NCBI GenBank assembly: GCA_014376655.1
Contig: JACMRC010000159.1
Coordinates: 1 to 16,207, forward strand
DNA from: Mucilaginibacter sp.
Lineage (GTDB): Bacteria > Bacteroidota > Bacteroidia > Sphingobacteriales > Sphingobacteriaceae
Length of the DNA: 16,207 nt
Direction: 5' to 3'
Shown: one piece after another, positions 1-7,450 of the stretch
Layout: every line of letters begins with the position of its first letter
How positions within the stretch are numbered: position 1 is the first letter of the stretch
The notes under the pieces: model-generated
The model's input: only the letters and a program-made list of their open reading frames with translations
What the model was told of the DNA's origin: nothing
Databases searched by the model: none
Program-made: the position numbers and the translations under genes

Positions 1-632
1 TCAATAAACTTTACAATGTCGCCACCGGTGCGCCACATATCCGCAATTTCTGCACCCCATAAATGTGTTGTTCCGCTCGAAAAGATGCAGATCTCGAACA
101 TAATTGGCCGGCCGGTTGCTTGTAAAGCCTTGCTCATACGGGTATGCAGTTCGCGGTCGGTATGTTTTTCTTTTTCGCCGCAGGCATCATATTTTAAATA
201 ATCAATACCCCAGGCGGCGTAAGTTTGGGCATCTTTTTCTTCGTGGTTATAACTACCCGGGTAACCGGCACAGGTTTTCATCCCGTTTGATGAATAGATC
301 CCGATCTTTAATCCACGCGCGTGAACGTAATCAGCCAAATATTTCATGCCATGCGGAAAGCGTGCGGTGTCTGCATATTGCCGTCCTTCGGCATCGCGGT
401 TAGCTGCCATCCAGCCATCATCCAATTGTACCAGTTTGTACCCGGCGTCCCTAAGCCCGCTTTTTACCATCGCGTCAGCAACCTCCATTATCTTTTTCTC
501 ATCTATCTTATCAATAAACGGGAACCAACTCATCCAGCCCATAGGCGGCGTTTTGGTAACTGCTTTATACTGTGCCTTTGCTGTAAAGCCAATGCCTGTA
601 ACAAATGCTAACGCAATGATGGTTTTTCTCAT
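1..632 (-). CDS. GH27 alpha-galactosidase, N-terminal 210 residues (3' end outside window)
   Basis: Secreted glycoside hydrolase that removes terminal alpha-1,4/1,6-galactose from plant oligo- or polysaccharides. A signal peptide (MRKTIIALAFVTGIGFTAKA, residues 1-20) is followed at once by the GH27 barrel. Visible motifs are PPMGWMSW (29-36), LDDGW (70-74), KIGIYS (109-114) and YLKYD (145-149), where D149 is the expected nucleophile. WRTGGD (200-205) follows, with D205 in the place of the family's acid/base. The frame runs off the left edge, so the C-terminal part is unseen. The ATG start is fixed by the signal peptide; no clear Shine-Dalgarno is visible. It lies 11 bp after the SGNH hydrolase stop on the same strand, so the two are probably co-transcribed. 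Family assignment is firm; the natural substrate is inferred. Confidence 0.93.
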   Translation of the reverse strand, partial: MRKTIIALAFVTGIGFTAKAQYKAVTKTPPMGWMSWFPFIDKIDEKKIMEVADAMVKSGLRDAGYKLVQLDDGWMAANRDAEGRQYADTARFPHGMKYLADYVHARGLKIGIYSSNGMKTCAGYPGSYNHEEKDAQTYAAWGIDYLKYDACGEKEKHTDRELHTRMSKALQATGRPIMFEICIFSSGTTHLWGAEIADMWRTGGDIVKFI

Positions 633-643
633 TTTTATTTAAA

Positions 644-1468
644 TTAAAACTTCTTCATTATTTTAACCAGGCTCTTAGCTATTATTTCACAACCGGCATC
701 AGACGGGTGAAGGCCGTCATAAGTCAGGTCCATAGCTTCTGTCGGATAGGGATAATCATCCGTTGCCGGGTTAAAAGGTATACCGATGGATTTAGGATAT
801 GGATAATCGGTATAAGTAGCCGTAGCCGGGTCCTTAAGCCGTTTAAACTTAACTAATCTTTCCAGCGTGAAATCTGCATTATGATAAAGGTCCGTTACCG
901 GGATCTTGTCAAATTTCCCAATTTCAACTATCGCGTTAGCAACAGCTTCTAAGGTTTGCCCGTTTTTTTGCCGGTACGATCCAAACGCGTTGTTTTTCTT
1001 ATCGAACAAATAAACAAAATCTACCCTTTGCAATGGTGTCATCAATACAATTTTAGCATCCGGGTTTAATACGCGCAACTTATTAATAATGATTCGGAAT
1101 GATCCGTAAATAGTTTTGTTACCGGCGTTATTCTTATAATCATCCAAAGTGCCAATTGACCGGCCTTGCCACCAATCGTTAGTGCCTAAAAATACGGTGT
1201 AAATATCCGCCTTAACCAATCCCAAACTATCAATACGGTTAGCTATCCCGCCCGATGTCCAGCCGTTATAACCTTTGTTGGTGTAGTGTATATTTGGCAG
1301 TTTTTCGGTCACCTGGGTTAAATAACCACGGGTTAAACGGTTTTGCGTTTCGTTTTTATGATCGTTTAAATAGGTGATAGAATCGCCTATGGCAACCCAG
1401 GTTAACTCTTTTGCCTTAAAGGAGGTTAACAGGCAAACAGTAAGTAGGATGAGTGTTAGTTTTTTCAT
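644..1468 (-). CDS. Secreted SGNH/GDSL hydrolase (probable carbohydrate esterase)
   Basis: A 274-residue exported hydrolase of the SGNH superfamily, which cleaves acyl esters, often acetyl groups on polysaccharides. It has an N-terminal signal-like hydrophobic segment (about 1-20). Block I is AIGDSIT with nucleophile S30. A glycine block is near GWTSGG (69-74). Block III is LGTND (94-98), giving N97 for the oxyanion hole. Block V is DGLHPSDAG with D251 and H254. All catalytic residues are present and the length is normal. It lies between the arabinofuranosidase and the alpha-galactosidase on one strand, so I infer that it de-esterifies the same glycan. Its 5' side is separated from the GH127 gene by 164 bp of repeat sequence, so it may have its own promoter. 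The ester specificity cannot be read from sequence. Confidence 0.88.
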   Translation of the reverse strand: MKKLTLILLTVCLLTSFKAKELTWVAIGDSITYLNDHKNETQNRLTRGYLTQVTEKLPNIHYTNKGYNGWTSGGIANRIDSLGLVKADIYTVFLGTNDWWQGRSIGTLDDYKNNAGNKTIYGSFRIIINKLRVLNPDAKIVLMTPLQRVDFVYLFDKKNNAFGSYRQKNGQTLEAVANAIVEIGKFDKIPVTDLYHNADFTLERLVKFKRLKDPATATYTDYPYPKSIGIPFNPATDDYPYPTEAMDLTYDGLHPSDAGCEIIAKSLVKIMKKF

Positions 1469-1489
1469 GATTTAGATCTAAAAAGAGCT

Positions 1490-1580
1490 TGTCATTTCGA
1501 AACGAGGAACGAGTGAGAAATCTTATACGCTTTGCTGCTAAGCGCTTGTTTAAGATTTCTCGCTACGCTTCGAAATGACA
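1490..1580. repeat. Intergenic palindromic repeat (TGTCATTTCGAA family)
   Basis: A long imperfect inverted repeat between the SGNH and GH127 genes. The left arm (1490-1525) begins TGTCATTTCGAA and ends GAGAAATCTTA. The right arm (1551-1580) is its reverse complement, with 6 bases fewer in the middle. The 25-nt loop holds GCTTTGCTGCTAAGCGC. As RNA it would form a long stem. I recognise this as a dispersed repeat seen between genes of many Sphingobacteriaceae and Flavobacteriia, resembling a non-autonomous REP/MITE element. That recognition is from memory and copy number cannot be counted here. Confidence 0.75.
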
Positions 1581-1592
1581 ATTTTATTAAAG

Positions 1593-1627
1593 CATCTGCA
1601 CATACGCACATCTGCATATTTGCAGAT
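1593..1627. repeat. 8-bp tandem repeat CATCTGCA x4
   Basis: Four consecutive 8-bp units: CATCTGCA, CATACGCA, CATCTGCA and TATTTGCA, followed by GAT. The last two units also form a 7-bp inverted repeat, ATCTGCA-TATT-TGCAGAT (1610-1627). It sits 6 bp beyond the stop codon of the GH127 gene. No U-tract follows on the minus strand, so I do not call it a terminator. Confidence 0.65.
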
Positions 1628-1632
1628 CAAAT

Positions 1633-3648
1633 TTATCTACCCACCACCGGGAACTGCGAGATTCTTAACCTGGTACAACCATAAGGCACTAAGGTTATCT
1701 CTTCATCCTTTTCTTTAGGCGTGCCTTCATTATATATCACGCTGAAAGGCATCGGGCCGGTCATGTCATTGTATAAGGTCCAATTGGGTATGCGGCGTGC
1801 CTTAACGGTTAGCTGTAAAGGTGCGTTTGCCAAACTCCATGGGTAGGCGGCAACACCATCTTTCTTCTGGATTGTAAAAGACTTTTCCAGATCACGGGCA
1901 CGTACGTCTATCAGCCCGTAGTTCCATGGCGTGGTTGGTCTAACTTCGTAGTACTCGCTGCCATAGGCAATAGGGTCGCGGTCATTTTTAACCAGTTTCT
2001 CTTCCTCACCAATTTTTAGTCCGTACACCAGCGGACCGCGCTCAACAGATACCGAATTTTCATACCAGGTATTTTTAAAAATATGCATTGGCAATACCAG
2101 TTCAACCACATCGCCGCTTTTCCATTCGCGGTTTAGTTTTACTATTTGGTTGCCTTTGGCTTGTTGTACCTCTGTGCCATTAACTTTAATGGTAGCGCTG
2201 GTACACCAGGCGGGTATCCGCAGGTGGAACGGGAACGTAACCGACTTGGTTTTTTTATCTGTGCTTAAGGTAAACTTTATCGTCTCGTCAAAAGGGTAGT
2301 TGGTTTCTTCTTTAAAACTAATCGGCACGCCGTTAGCCACTTTTAAATTCACGTCACTTGCAGAATATACTAATGCCGCAACCCCATTATCGGGTGTAGC
2401 GTACCATAAGTTTTGCGTGAACTTTGGCCAGCCCTGGTGCATGTTTGATGTGCAGCATGGGTAGCCCGATAGTAAGCCGTAAACTACATCGGTACCGGCA
2501 TGGTTAACGTTAAAATTGTGCGATGCCCGTGTTAAGCTTACCTGGTTAGCCTGCTGGAAATATTGGCGAGTCATATAATCTTCGGATGTTTGGGCAGGCA
2601 GGGCGTTAAACGCAATCTTCTCTAAACGGTCGGCATAATCAATGTCACCGGTTATTTCTAACGAGTTCTCTAATGTAAACATCATCTCCACAGCCGTACA
2701 TAACTCCGACCCCTGCGTAGGGTTATTACCATGTAACGATTCATCGGCACCGAATAACCCATGCGCCATGCCGTTGTATTTGGTCAGATCGGCAAAGCCC
2801 TTTTTCATAGCATCGCTATATTTATCTTCAGGGTGTTGCTGGTAATAGATGATGGGCTCTTTCATACCCTCGGCCAGGTTTACACCATGCGCACTGCCTA
2901 ATTTGGTCAGCATATCGCCTTTCAAAAATTCGCCCGTAAAATCGAAGGTTTGTTGGTGCACCAAATCGGCAAGATTCAATAAAAATTTATCACCAGTAAT
3001 GTTATACAGCCAGTAAACTACCATCAGGTTATCGCCGCCGCGCCATTTGGCCCAGAAGGTCCAATGGTCAAGCGGGTTCTTTGGTAGCTCGGTAAGTTGA
3101 TATTTAAAGTAGTTGGTTAGTAAAGTGATTACGCGCTTATCACCCGTGGCCTGGTAGTATTGTTTAAGCACTTTAAGCATTACCATTTTTGGCCACCAGT
3201 CGCGGCTGTTATCGCGTTGTATGCCAGGCTCGCTCCCGTAATCTTTCGATGGGCCGAAATAACCATCGGGCGTTTGGCTTTTTATTGACCATTCCACCCA
3301 TGGTTTTACTTTAGCAATAAGTTCCTTATCCTGTAAAATATAAGCTAATGGCAATAAGCCATCTATCCAGTACGGGCCGCGTTCCCATTGGTCGCCGTCG
3401 CCGCCCAGCCAACCATTGCGGTTACCCATAACAATGGGGTAAAGCTTATCCAAATTACCGGTAGCCCCCTCTTTTTGTTTTATCAACATCTGGCGTAGCC
3501 AGCCCTGCGGTTTAATAGCGCCTAATGGTAGTTCTATATAAGGGTTTTGGCGCAATGGCGCTTTGGCCCCAACGTAGTTTTGGGCGTTTACTGTTGATGC
3601 AATTGTTGTTAAACAAAGCAGGCTCGTTAATAAATAAACAGGTTTCAT
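1633..3648 (-). CDS. GH127-type (DUF1680) beta-L-arabinofuranosidase, secreted
   Basis: A 671-residue exported enzyme of the DUF1680/GH127 clan, whose members release beta-L-arabinofuranose from arabinan, arabinogalactan or extensin-type glycans. A signal peptide ends at about VNA (residue 22). An (alpha/alpha)6 barrel is followed by beta domains. The zinc/cysteine catalytic signature is visible: GADE (300-303, E303 a candidate acid/base), SELC (E315 and C317) and GYPCC (C398 and C399). The spacing resembles that of Bifidobacterium HypBA1 E338/C340/C417/C418, so one of the paired cysteines should be the nucleophile. The enzyme is full length and intact. Its neighbours are a putative esterase and an alpha-galactosidase on the same strand, which fits side-chain removal from pectin or arabinogalactan protein. 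GH146 or another DUF1680 subfamily is possible. Confidence 0.88.
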   Translation of the reverse strand: MKPVYLLTSLLCLTTIASTVNAQNYVGAKAPLRQNPYIELPLGAIKPQGWLRQMLIKQKEGATGNLDKLYPIVMGNRNGWLGGDGDQWERGPYWIDGLLPLAYILQDKELIAKVKPWVEWSIKSQTPDGYFGPSKDYGSEPGIQRDNSRDWWPKMVMLKVLKQYYQATGDKRVITLLTNYFKYQLTELPKNPLDHWTFWAKWRGGDNLMVVYWLYNITGDKFLLNLADLVHQQTFDFTGEFLKGDMLTKLGSAHGVNLAEGMKEPIIYYQQHPEDKYSDAMKKGFADLTKYNGMAHGLFGADESLHGNNPTQGSELCTAVEMMFTLENSLEITGDIDYADRLEKIAFNALPAQTSEDYMTRQYFQQANQVSLTRASHNFNVNHAGTDVVYGLLSGYPCCTSNMHQGWPKFTQNLWYATPDNGVAALVYSASDVNLKVANGVPISFKEETNYPFDETIKFTLSTDKKTKSVTFPFHLRIPAWCTSATIKVNGTEVQQAKGNQIVKLNREWKSGDVVELVLPMHIFKNTWYENSVSVERGPLVYGLKIGEEEKLVKNDRDPIAYGSEYYEVRPTTPWNYGLIDVRARDLEKSFTIQKKDGVAAYPWSLANAPLQLTVKARRIPNWTLYNDMTGPMPFSVIYNEGTPKEKDEEITLVPYGCTRLRISQFPVVGR

Positions 3649-3697
3649 TTGGTGGAATAATTTAAGCTAACATAAACAGAATTTTTAAATTACCCCG

Positions 3698-4147
3698 TTA
3701 TTTTATCAACCCAAAACGTTTTAAATAGCTGTACACATAACAACCGGCGCAAAACCCGGCTAATGATTCTAACGCGGCAAATATCATCAGTACACCCAGC
3801 AATACTTTGGCTGTAGTAATAAAATCAGTAAGTAACGCTAATAATATCATCACCATAAAACTTAAGCCTACAAATGCGGCGAAACGTTTTGGCGCACGGT
3901 CTACAGGTTTGTTTTTTAGCTGAAGTAGTTTTACCAGGAAGCCCGCTATAAAAGCTAACGGACTATATTTATTCAGGTTAAACGCACGCAAAGTAAAATC
4001 GACCAATAAAAATGCAGCTATCATGGTGTTAACTGTTATAAAACATATTGCCGCCAACAGCAGCACCAAAAACGCCACCATACGAACGCGGTTTTCATTT
4101 ACCGTTACAAAATCTACCGGGCAATCCAATTGGGTACTTTTACGCAT
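3698..4147 (-). CDS. DUF4395 family small integral membrane protein
   Basis: A protein of about 149 residues with four hydrophobic segments and the DUF4395 hallmarks: CPVDFVTVNENRVR near the N terminus (C9), a KRFAAFVG segment between membrane helices, and AGFCAGCYVYSYL near the C terminus (a C-x2-C pair, C133 and C136). The function of DUF4395 is not established. The conserved cysteines suggest redox or metal chemistry, but that is speculation. I start at ATG 4147 (MRKSTQLD); a TTG two codons upstream is also in frame. It is divergent from the GH30 gene, leaving about 58 bp for both promoters, and ends 49 bp before the GH127 start. Confidence 0.85.
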   Translation of the reverse strand: MRKSTQLDCPVDFVTVNENRVRMVAFLVLLLAAICFITVNTMIAAFLLVDFTLRAFNLNKYSPLAFIAGFLVKLLQLKNKPVDRAPKRFAAFVGLSFMVMILLALLTDFITTAKVLLGVLMIFAALESLAGFCAGCYVYSYLKRFGLIK

Positions 4148-4205
4148 ATGCAATTCTAAAAATAATAACGGATTAATCTTGTCATTAATTTACGAAATTG
4201 TCTCC

Positions 4206-5780
4206 GTGAAAGTCAATCAATACAAACTACTAATTGTCGTTTTATTTTTTGTGCCGATGGTCTTAAGGGCACAAGAACAGCCTGTACTCACCATAACCAT
4301 CGATGCCAAAAACACCGCGCAAACTATTGATAACATTGGTGCGTCCGGATGTTGGTTCTCTGAGGGCATAGGCAAATACTGGCCCTTAGCAAAACGTGAA
4401 AGAATGGCCGAACTGCTGTTTAGCAAGGAGGTAGCCGCTAATGGTACATTAAAGGGCATCGGCTTATCTGCCTGGCGCTTTAACATTGGTGCCGGAACGG
4501 CAGAACAAGGCGACAGCAGCGGCATCCGCGATTTTAGGAAACGGGTAGAATGTTTTATAAATCCGGATGGGACTTATAATTGGGATAAACAGGTTGGTTA
4601 CCAATGGTTTTTACGTAAAGCCAAGGATTATCATGTAGAAAATCTGATTGCTTTTGTAAACAGCCCGCCGGTACAGTTTACCCAAAATGGCCTGGGTTAT
4701 AAAACGGTTAAGGACCATAAAGCCAATTTAAAGCCTGATAAATACAATGCTTACGCTGATTTCTTGTCCGAAATTGTTAAACACTTTGATCAGCAAAAAC
4801 TGCATTTTAATTACCTGAGCCCTGTAAACGAACCACAATGGGATTGGGCAAACAAACCCGGGCAGGCCAGCCAGGAGGGAAGCCCGTGGAGTAATGAAGA
4901 GATCCATCATGCCATTACCGCAGTAGATGCATCGTTGACAAAAAATAAACTAACTACTAAAATATTAACACCCGAAGCTGGTCAACTGAATTATTTATAT
5001 GGCGGTCAATCAAATGCCGCTAATCAAATTCAGGACTTTTTTGCGTCAGGCAGCGCGTATAATTTTAACAATTTGAAACATGTGCCAAAATTGGTTGCCG
5101 GCCATAGTTATTTTACTGATAATGGCGATAATACGCTGATAAACGTACGCAAGCATTTGGCAGATACCGCTGCTAAATATGGCGTTACCTTTTGGCAGTC
5201 TGAATACTCTATGCTGGCTGACGGATATAAAGAAGGCAACAAAGGCCGCCGCAGTCAGATGGATTGCGCGCTGTTTTTAGCCAAAGTAATTAACCACGAC
5301 CTCACCATAGCCAACGCTGCAGCCTGGCAATTATGGAACGCCTGGGAACCCGGCAACGCCGAATTTGATACCCGTTACTACCTGCTTGCCCTAAAACCTA
5401 ATCCCGACTATAAAGACGGCGAATTTACCATCACCAAAAACCTATGGGCACTGGGTAATTATAGCCGATTTGTGCGCCCGGGAATGATACGCTTAATTAC
5501 TACCCGTAACGATGGACTTGCGCCGCTACAAGTAGCGCAGGATGTAATGGTATCCGCATTTGCATGGGGAGAGGATAAGCTGGTGATGGTGGTAATTAAT
5601 TATACTGAACAAACCAGGTTGATAAGTCCTGACCTGAAAAACTTTAAATTGATAAAAACTTATCGTACTTACACCACATCGGCAAACGTGGGCGATGACC
5701 TTAAACCATCAGCTGCGCAAACCATAACTGTACCAATCAACTTGCAACCACGCTCAATAACTACGGTTGTTTTTAATTAA
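4206..5780 (+). CDS. Secreted GH30-family glycoside hydrolase
   Basis: A 524-residue retaining glycoside hydrolase of clan GH-A. I choose the GTG at 4206 because it gives a clean signal peptide (MKVNQYKLLIVVLFFVPMVLRAQ). The in-frame ATG at 4023 would run through the opposite-strand DUF4395 gene and put the signal peptide about 60 residues inside the protein. The GH30 pattern is present: IDNIGASGCWFSE near the N terminus, WRFNIGAG, SPVNEPQWDW with acid/base E209, and WQSEYSML with nucleophile E333. A C-terminal beta-sandwich follows (VVINYTEQ, then PRSITTVVF at the end). Known GH30 activities include endo-beta-1,6-galactanase, glucuronoxylanase and beta-glucosidase; the arabinogalactan-like context favours a galactanase, as inference. 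Its stop is 2 bp from that of the convergent gene. Confidence 0.88.
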   Translation: MKVNQYKLLIVVLFFVPMVLRAQEQPVLTITIDAKNTAQTIDNIGASGCWFSEGIGKYWPLAKRERMAELLFSKEVAANGTLKGIGLSAWRFNIGAGTAEQGDSSGIRDFRKRVECFINPDGTYNWDKQVGYQWFLRKAKDYHVENLIAFVNSPPVQFTQNGLGYKTVKDHKANLKPDKYNAYADFLSEIVKHFDQQKLHFNYLSPVNEPQWDWANKPGQASQEGSPWSNEEIHHAITAVDASLTKNKLTTKILTPEAGQLNYLYGGQSNAANQIQDFFASGSAYNFNNLKHVPKLVAGHSYFTDNGDNTLINVRKHLADTAAKYGVTFWQSEYSMLADGYKEGNKGRRSQMDCALFLAKVINHDLTIANAAAWQLWNAWEPGNAEFDTRYYLLALKPNPDYKDGEFTITKNLWALGNYSRFVRPGMIRLITTRNDGLAPLQVAQDVMVSAFAWGEDKLVMVVINYTEQTRLISPDLKNFKLIKTYRTYTTSANVGDDLKPSAAQTITVPINLQPRSITTVVFN

Positions 5781-5782
5781 TA

Positions 5783-7438
5783 CTATTTCACCTCCGCATC
5801 AAACGCACTATTCAATATCACACCATTACGCTTAGCCTGTATCCAGATACGGTATTTGCCGGGCTGCGGGAAAGTGTAAGGGAAACTGATTTGATGCGCC
5901 ATACCACCTGCTTTAGCGGGACCCATATCGGGCATGTTAGCCATTAATAGTTTGCTGCGGTCGGCTTCGGGCATTGCATTCAAGCGGGTCATAAAATGAT
6001 CTACACTATCGGCAAATACTTTAGGCTTCGGAAGGTATTTATCTAAAGGTTGATGAAAAGCCATTCTGTCCAACACCGCTTTTTGCGATGCCATAGAGTA
6101 ACTACCCGCAGGATGCAGGTGGATGTACACGCTGCCATCATCTTTCAAAATAACCGCGTGTGCCATCATACCCATGTAAGGCTGTAATTTGGCAGGTTTA
6201 CCTTCGGGATCTAAAATTTCAAACTGTAGGTTGGTTAACTCACCGGCTTTAATTTCTTTGCCTGCGCTTTGCATCCAAACGGCGGTCGAGCCATCATTAA
6301 GCTTGGTCTCTATCCCCGGCGAGCCGCAGATTGCAGCGCCGGTACGGGTAGCAGTTTTGCTGTTGATAGCGTTGCTTAAATAATAAGTATCGTCAGGGTC
6401 TGCTGCTACAGTTGGCTTGTTAGTTAGGCCGACGTTATGGAAGATATTTTCGTTAATCGTAAGCGTATCCACAATAGTTTCGGCAAAGCCGCTCAAGCGG
6501 GTTATATCAGCATAAACCCAATATTTACCCGCAGGCAGGTTAGGTATTTTAGCTGTAAAGGTTACCGAGTCTACCCGTTGCGGATGAAGGTGAGCAAACA
6601 CATCCAGCTCGCCTGCTTTTACTAAGAACAGGTGCATCAGCTTGCCATGATCGGGCACCAGGTAATTCATTTTACGGGTGATGTTCATCCGGCGCCTTTG
6701 CGTCATCATGTTTAGCTGCACGGTGTCAACTGTAAGTGTCAGCGTGCCATCCTGCCCGTTTATAGTAGTAGTAGCCTGCAATGGGCGATACAAAAATCTG
6801 TTGTAATTGGCAGCAGCGGCGTTCCACCAGGTTAAGCCTCCCCATAATATCAGCACTAAAATAACAAGGCTGCTTACACCGCCAATGGTGCGGCGCCTGC
6901 GCAGGCGTTTAGTAATTTCCTCGCCGGGGTTAAGCTGGCTGTCGCCCATGCTTGAACTTATAATGGTTACCATCAGCAATACTAAAAAAACAGCCATACC
7001 CAATAAGCCCCAACCCAAACCCGCAGGCATTGCGCGCTTAGCTGTTGATACCGCCATAACCGGCACCAATACCGTGCCCTTGCCTAACGGACCATAAATC
7101 ATTATCTCAATGCTTGATGTACCCATGCTCATAAACCAGATCTTTACATCAAAACGCCCCGGTTGGCCGATAAATGCAGTGGCTTGGTCAGCACGTGGGG
7201 TGCCGTCGGCACCTATGGTCCAGTACACGGGTTTGGCAAATACGGTTACGCCTTTAACGCCATCCTCTAAATAAACGGTGACATTAGCTGTGCCCGGTAT
7301 TACATCGGGCGGGGTGATGTTTACAATAACTTTATACGGACCGGCCTTACCCTCGAAGGTTACACCGGGGCTGCCTACGTGGCCATAGCTTTTTATAACA
7401 GCCAGCAATAAGGCAAAAAATAACAGGATTTTTTTCAT
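5783..7438 (-). CDS. PmoB-like membrane-anchored periplasmic protein with two HLHP domains
   Basis: A 551-residue protein. A signal peptide (1-19, ending KSYG) would expose His20 as the mature N terminus (HVGSPGV). A beta-rich domain spans about 20-130. TM helices lie at about 137-161 and 184-206, with an arginine-rich KRLRRRR loop between. Two C-terminal beta domains follow, each with a histidine set: H264/H269 with AHLHP (H283, H285), and H427 with IHLHP (H440, H442). The order signal, mature N-terminal His, beta domain, two TM, C-terminal cupredoxin-like domain is the layout of particulate methane monooxygenase subunit B. The PmoB brace pair HxH has no counterpart in the N-domain: at PGRFDVKIW the expected positions read D and K. 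HxH pairs occur only in the C-terminal part. It lies 12 bp after the PmoC-like gene. A FixH/YtkA-like domain label would also fit the C-terminus. No function is proven. Confidence 0.8.
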   Translation of the reverse strand: MKKILLFFALLLAVIKSYGHVGSPGVTFEGKAGPYKVIVNITPPDVIPGTANVTVYLEDGVKGVTVFAKPVYWTIGADGTPRADQATAFIGQPGRFDVKIWFMSMGTSSIEIMIYGPLGKGTVLVPVMAVSTAKRAMPAGLGWGLLGMAVFLVLLMVTIISSSMGDSQLNPGEEITKRLRRRRTIGGVSSLVILVLILWGGLTWWNAAAANYNRFLYRPLQATTTINGQDGTLTLTVDTVQLNMMTQRRRMNITRKMNYLVPDHGKLMHLFLVKAGELDVFAHLHPQRVDSVTFTAKIPNLPAGKYWVYADITRLSGFAETIVDTLTINENIFHNVGLTNKPTVAADPDDTYYLSNAINSKTATRTGAAICGSPGIETKLNDGSTAVWMQSAGKEIKAGELTNLQFEILDPEGKPAKLQPYMGMMAHAVILKDDGSVYIHLHPAGSYSMASQKAVLDRMAFHQPLDKYLPKPKVFADSVDHFMTRLNAMPEADRSKLLMANMPDMGPAKAGGMAHQISFPYTFPQPGKYRIWIQAKRNGVILNSAFDAEVK

Positions 7439-7450
7439 GATACGTAGCGG

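Noticed and set aside
1628..1635. TAAATTTG -7 promoter element on the minus strand for the SGNH gene
   Set aside because: It overlaps the GH127 stop codon and has no -33 partner at a suitable distance; it can arise by chance in AT-rich DNA.
4023..4205. Extension of the GH30 gene to the ATG at 4023
   Set aside because: It overlaps the well-supported DUF4395 gene on the opposite strand and would bury the signal peptide about 60 residues inside the protein; the GTG at 4206 fits better.
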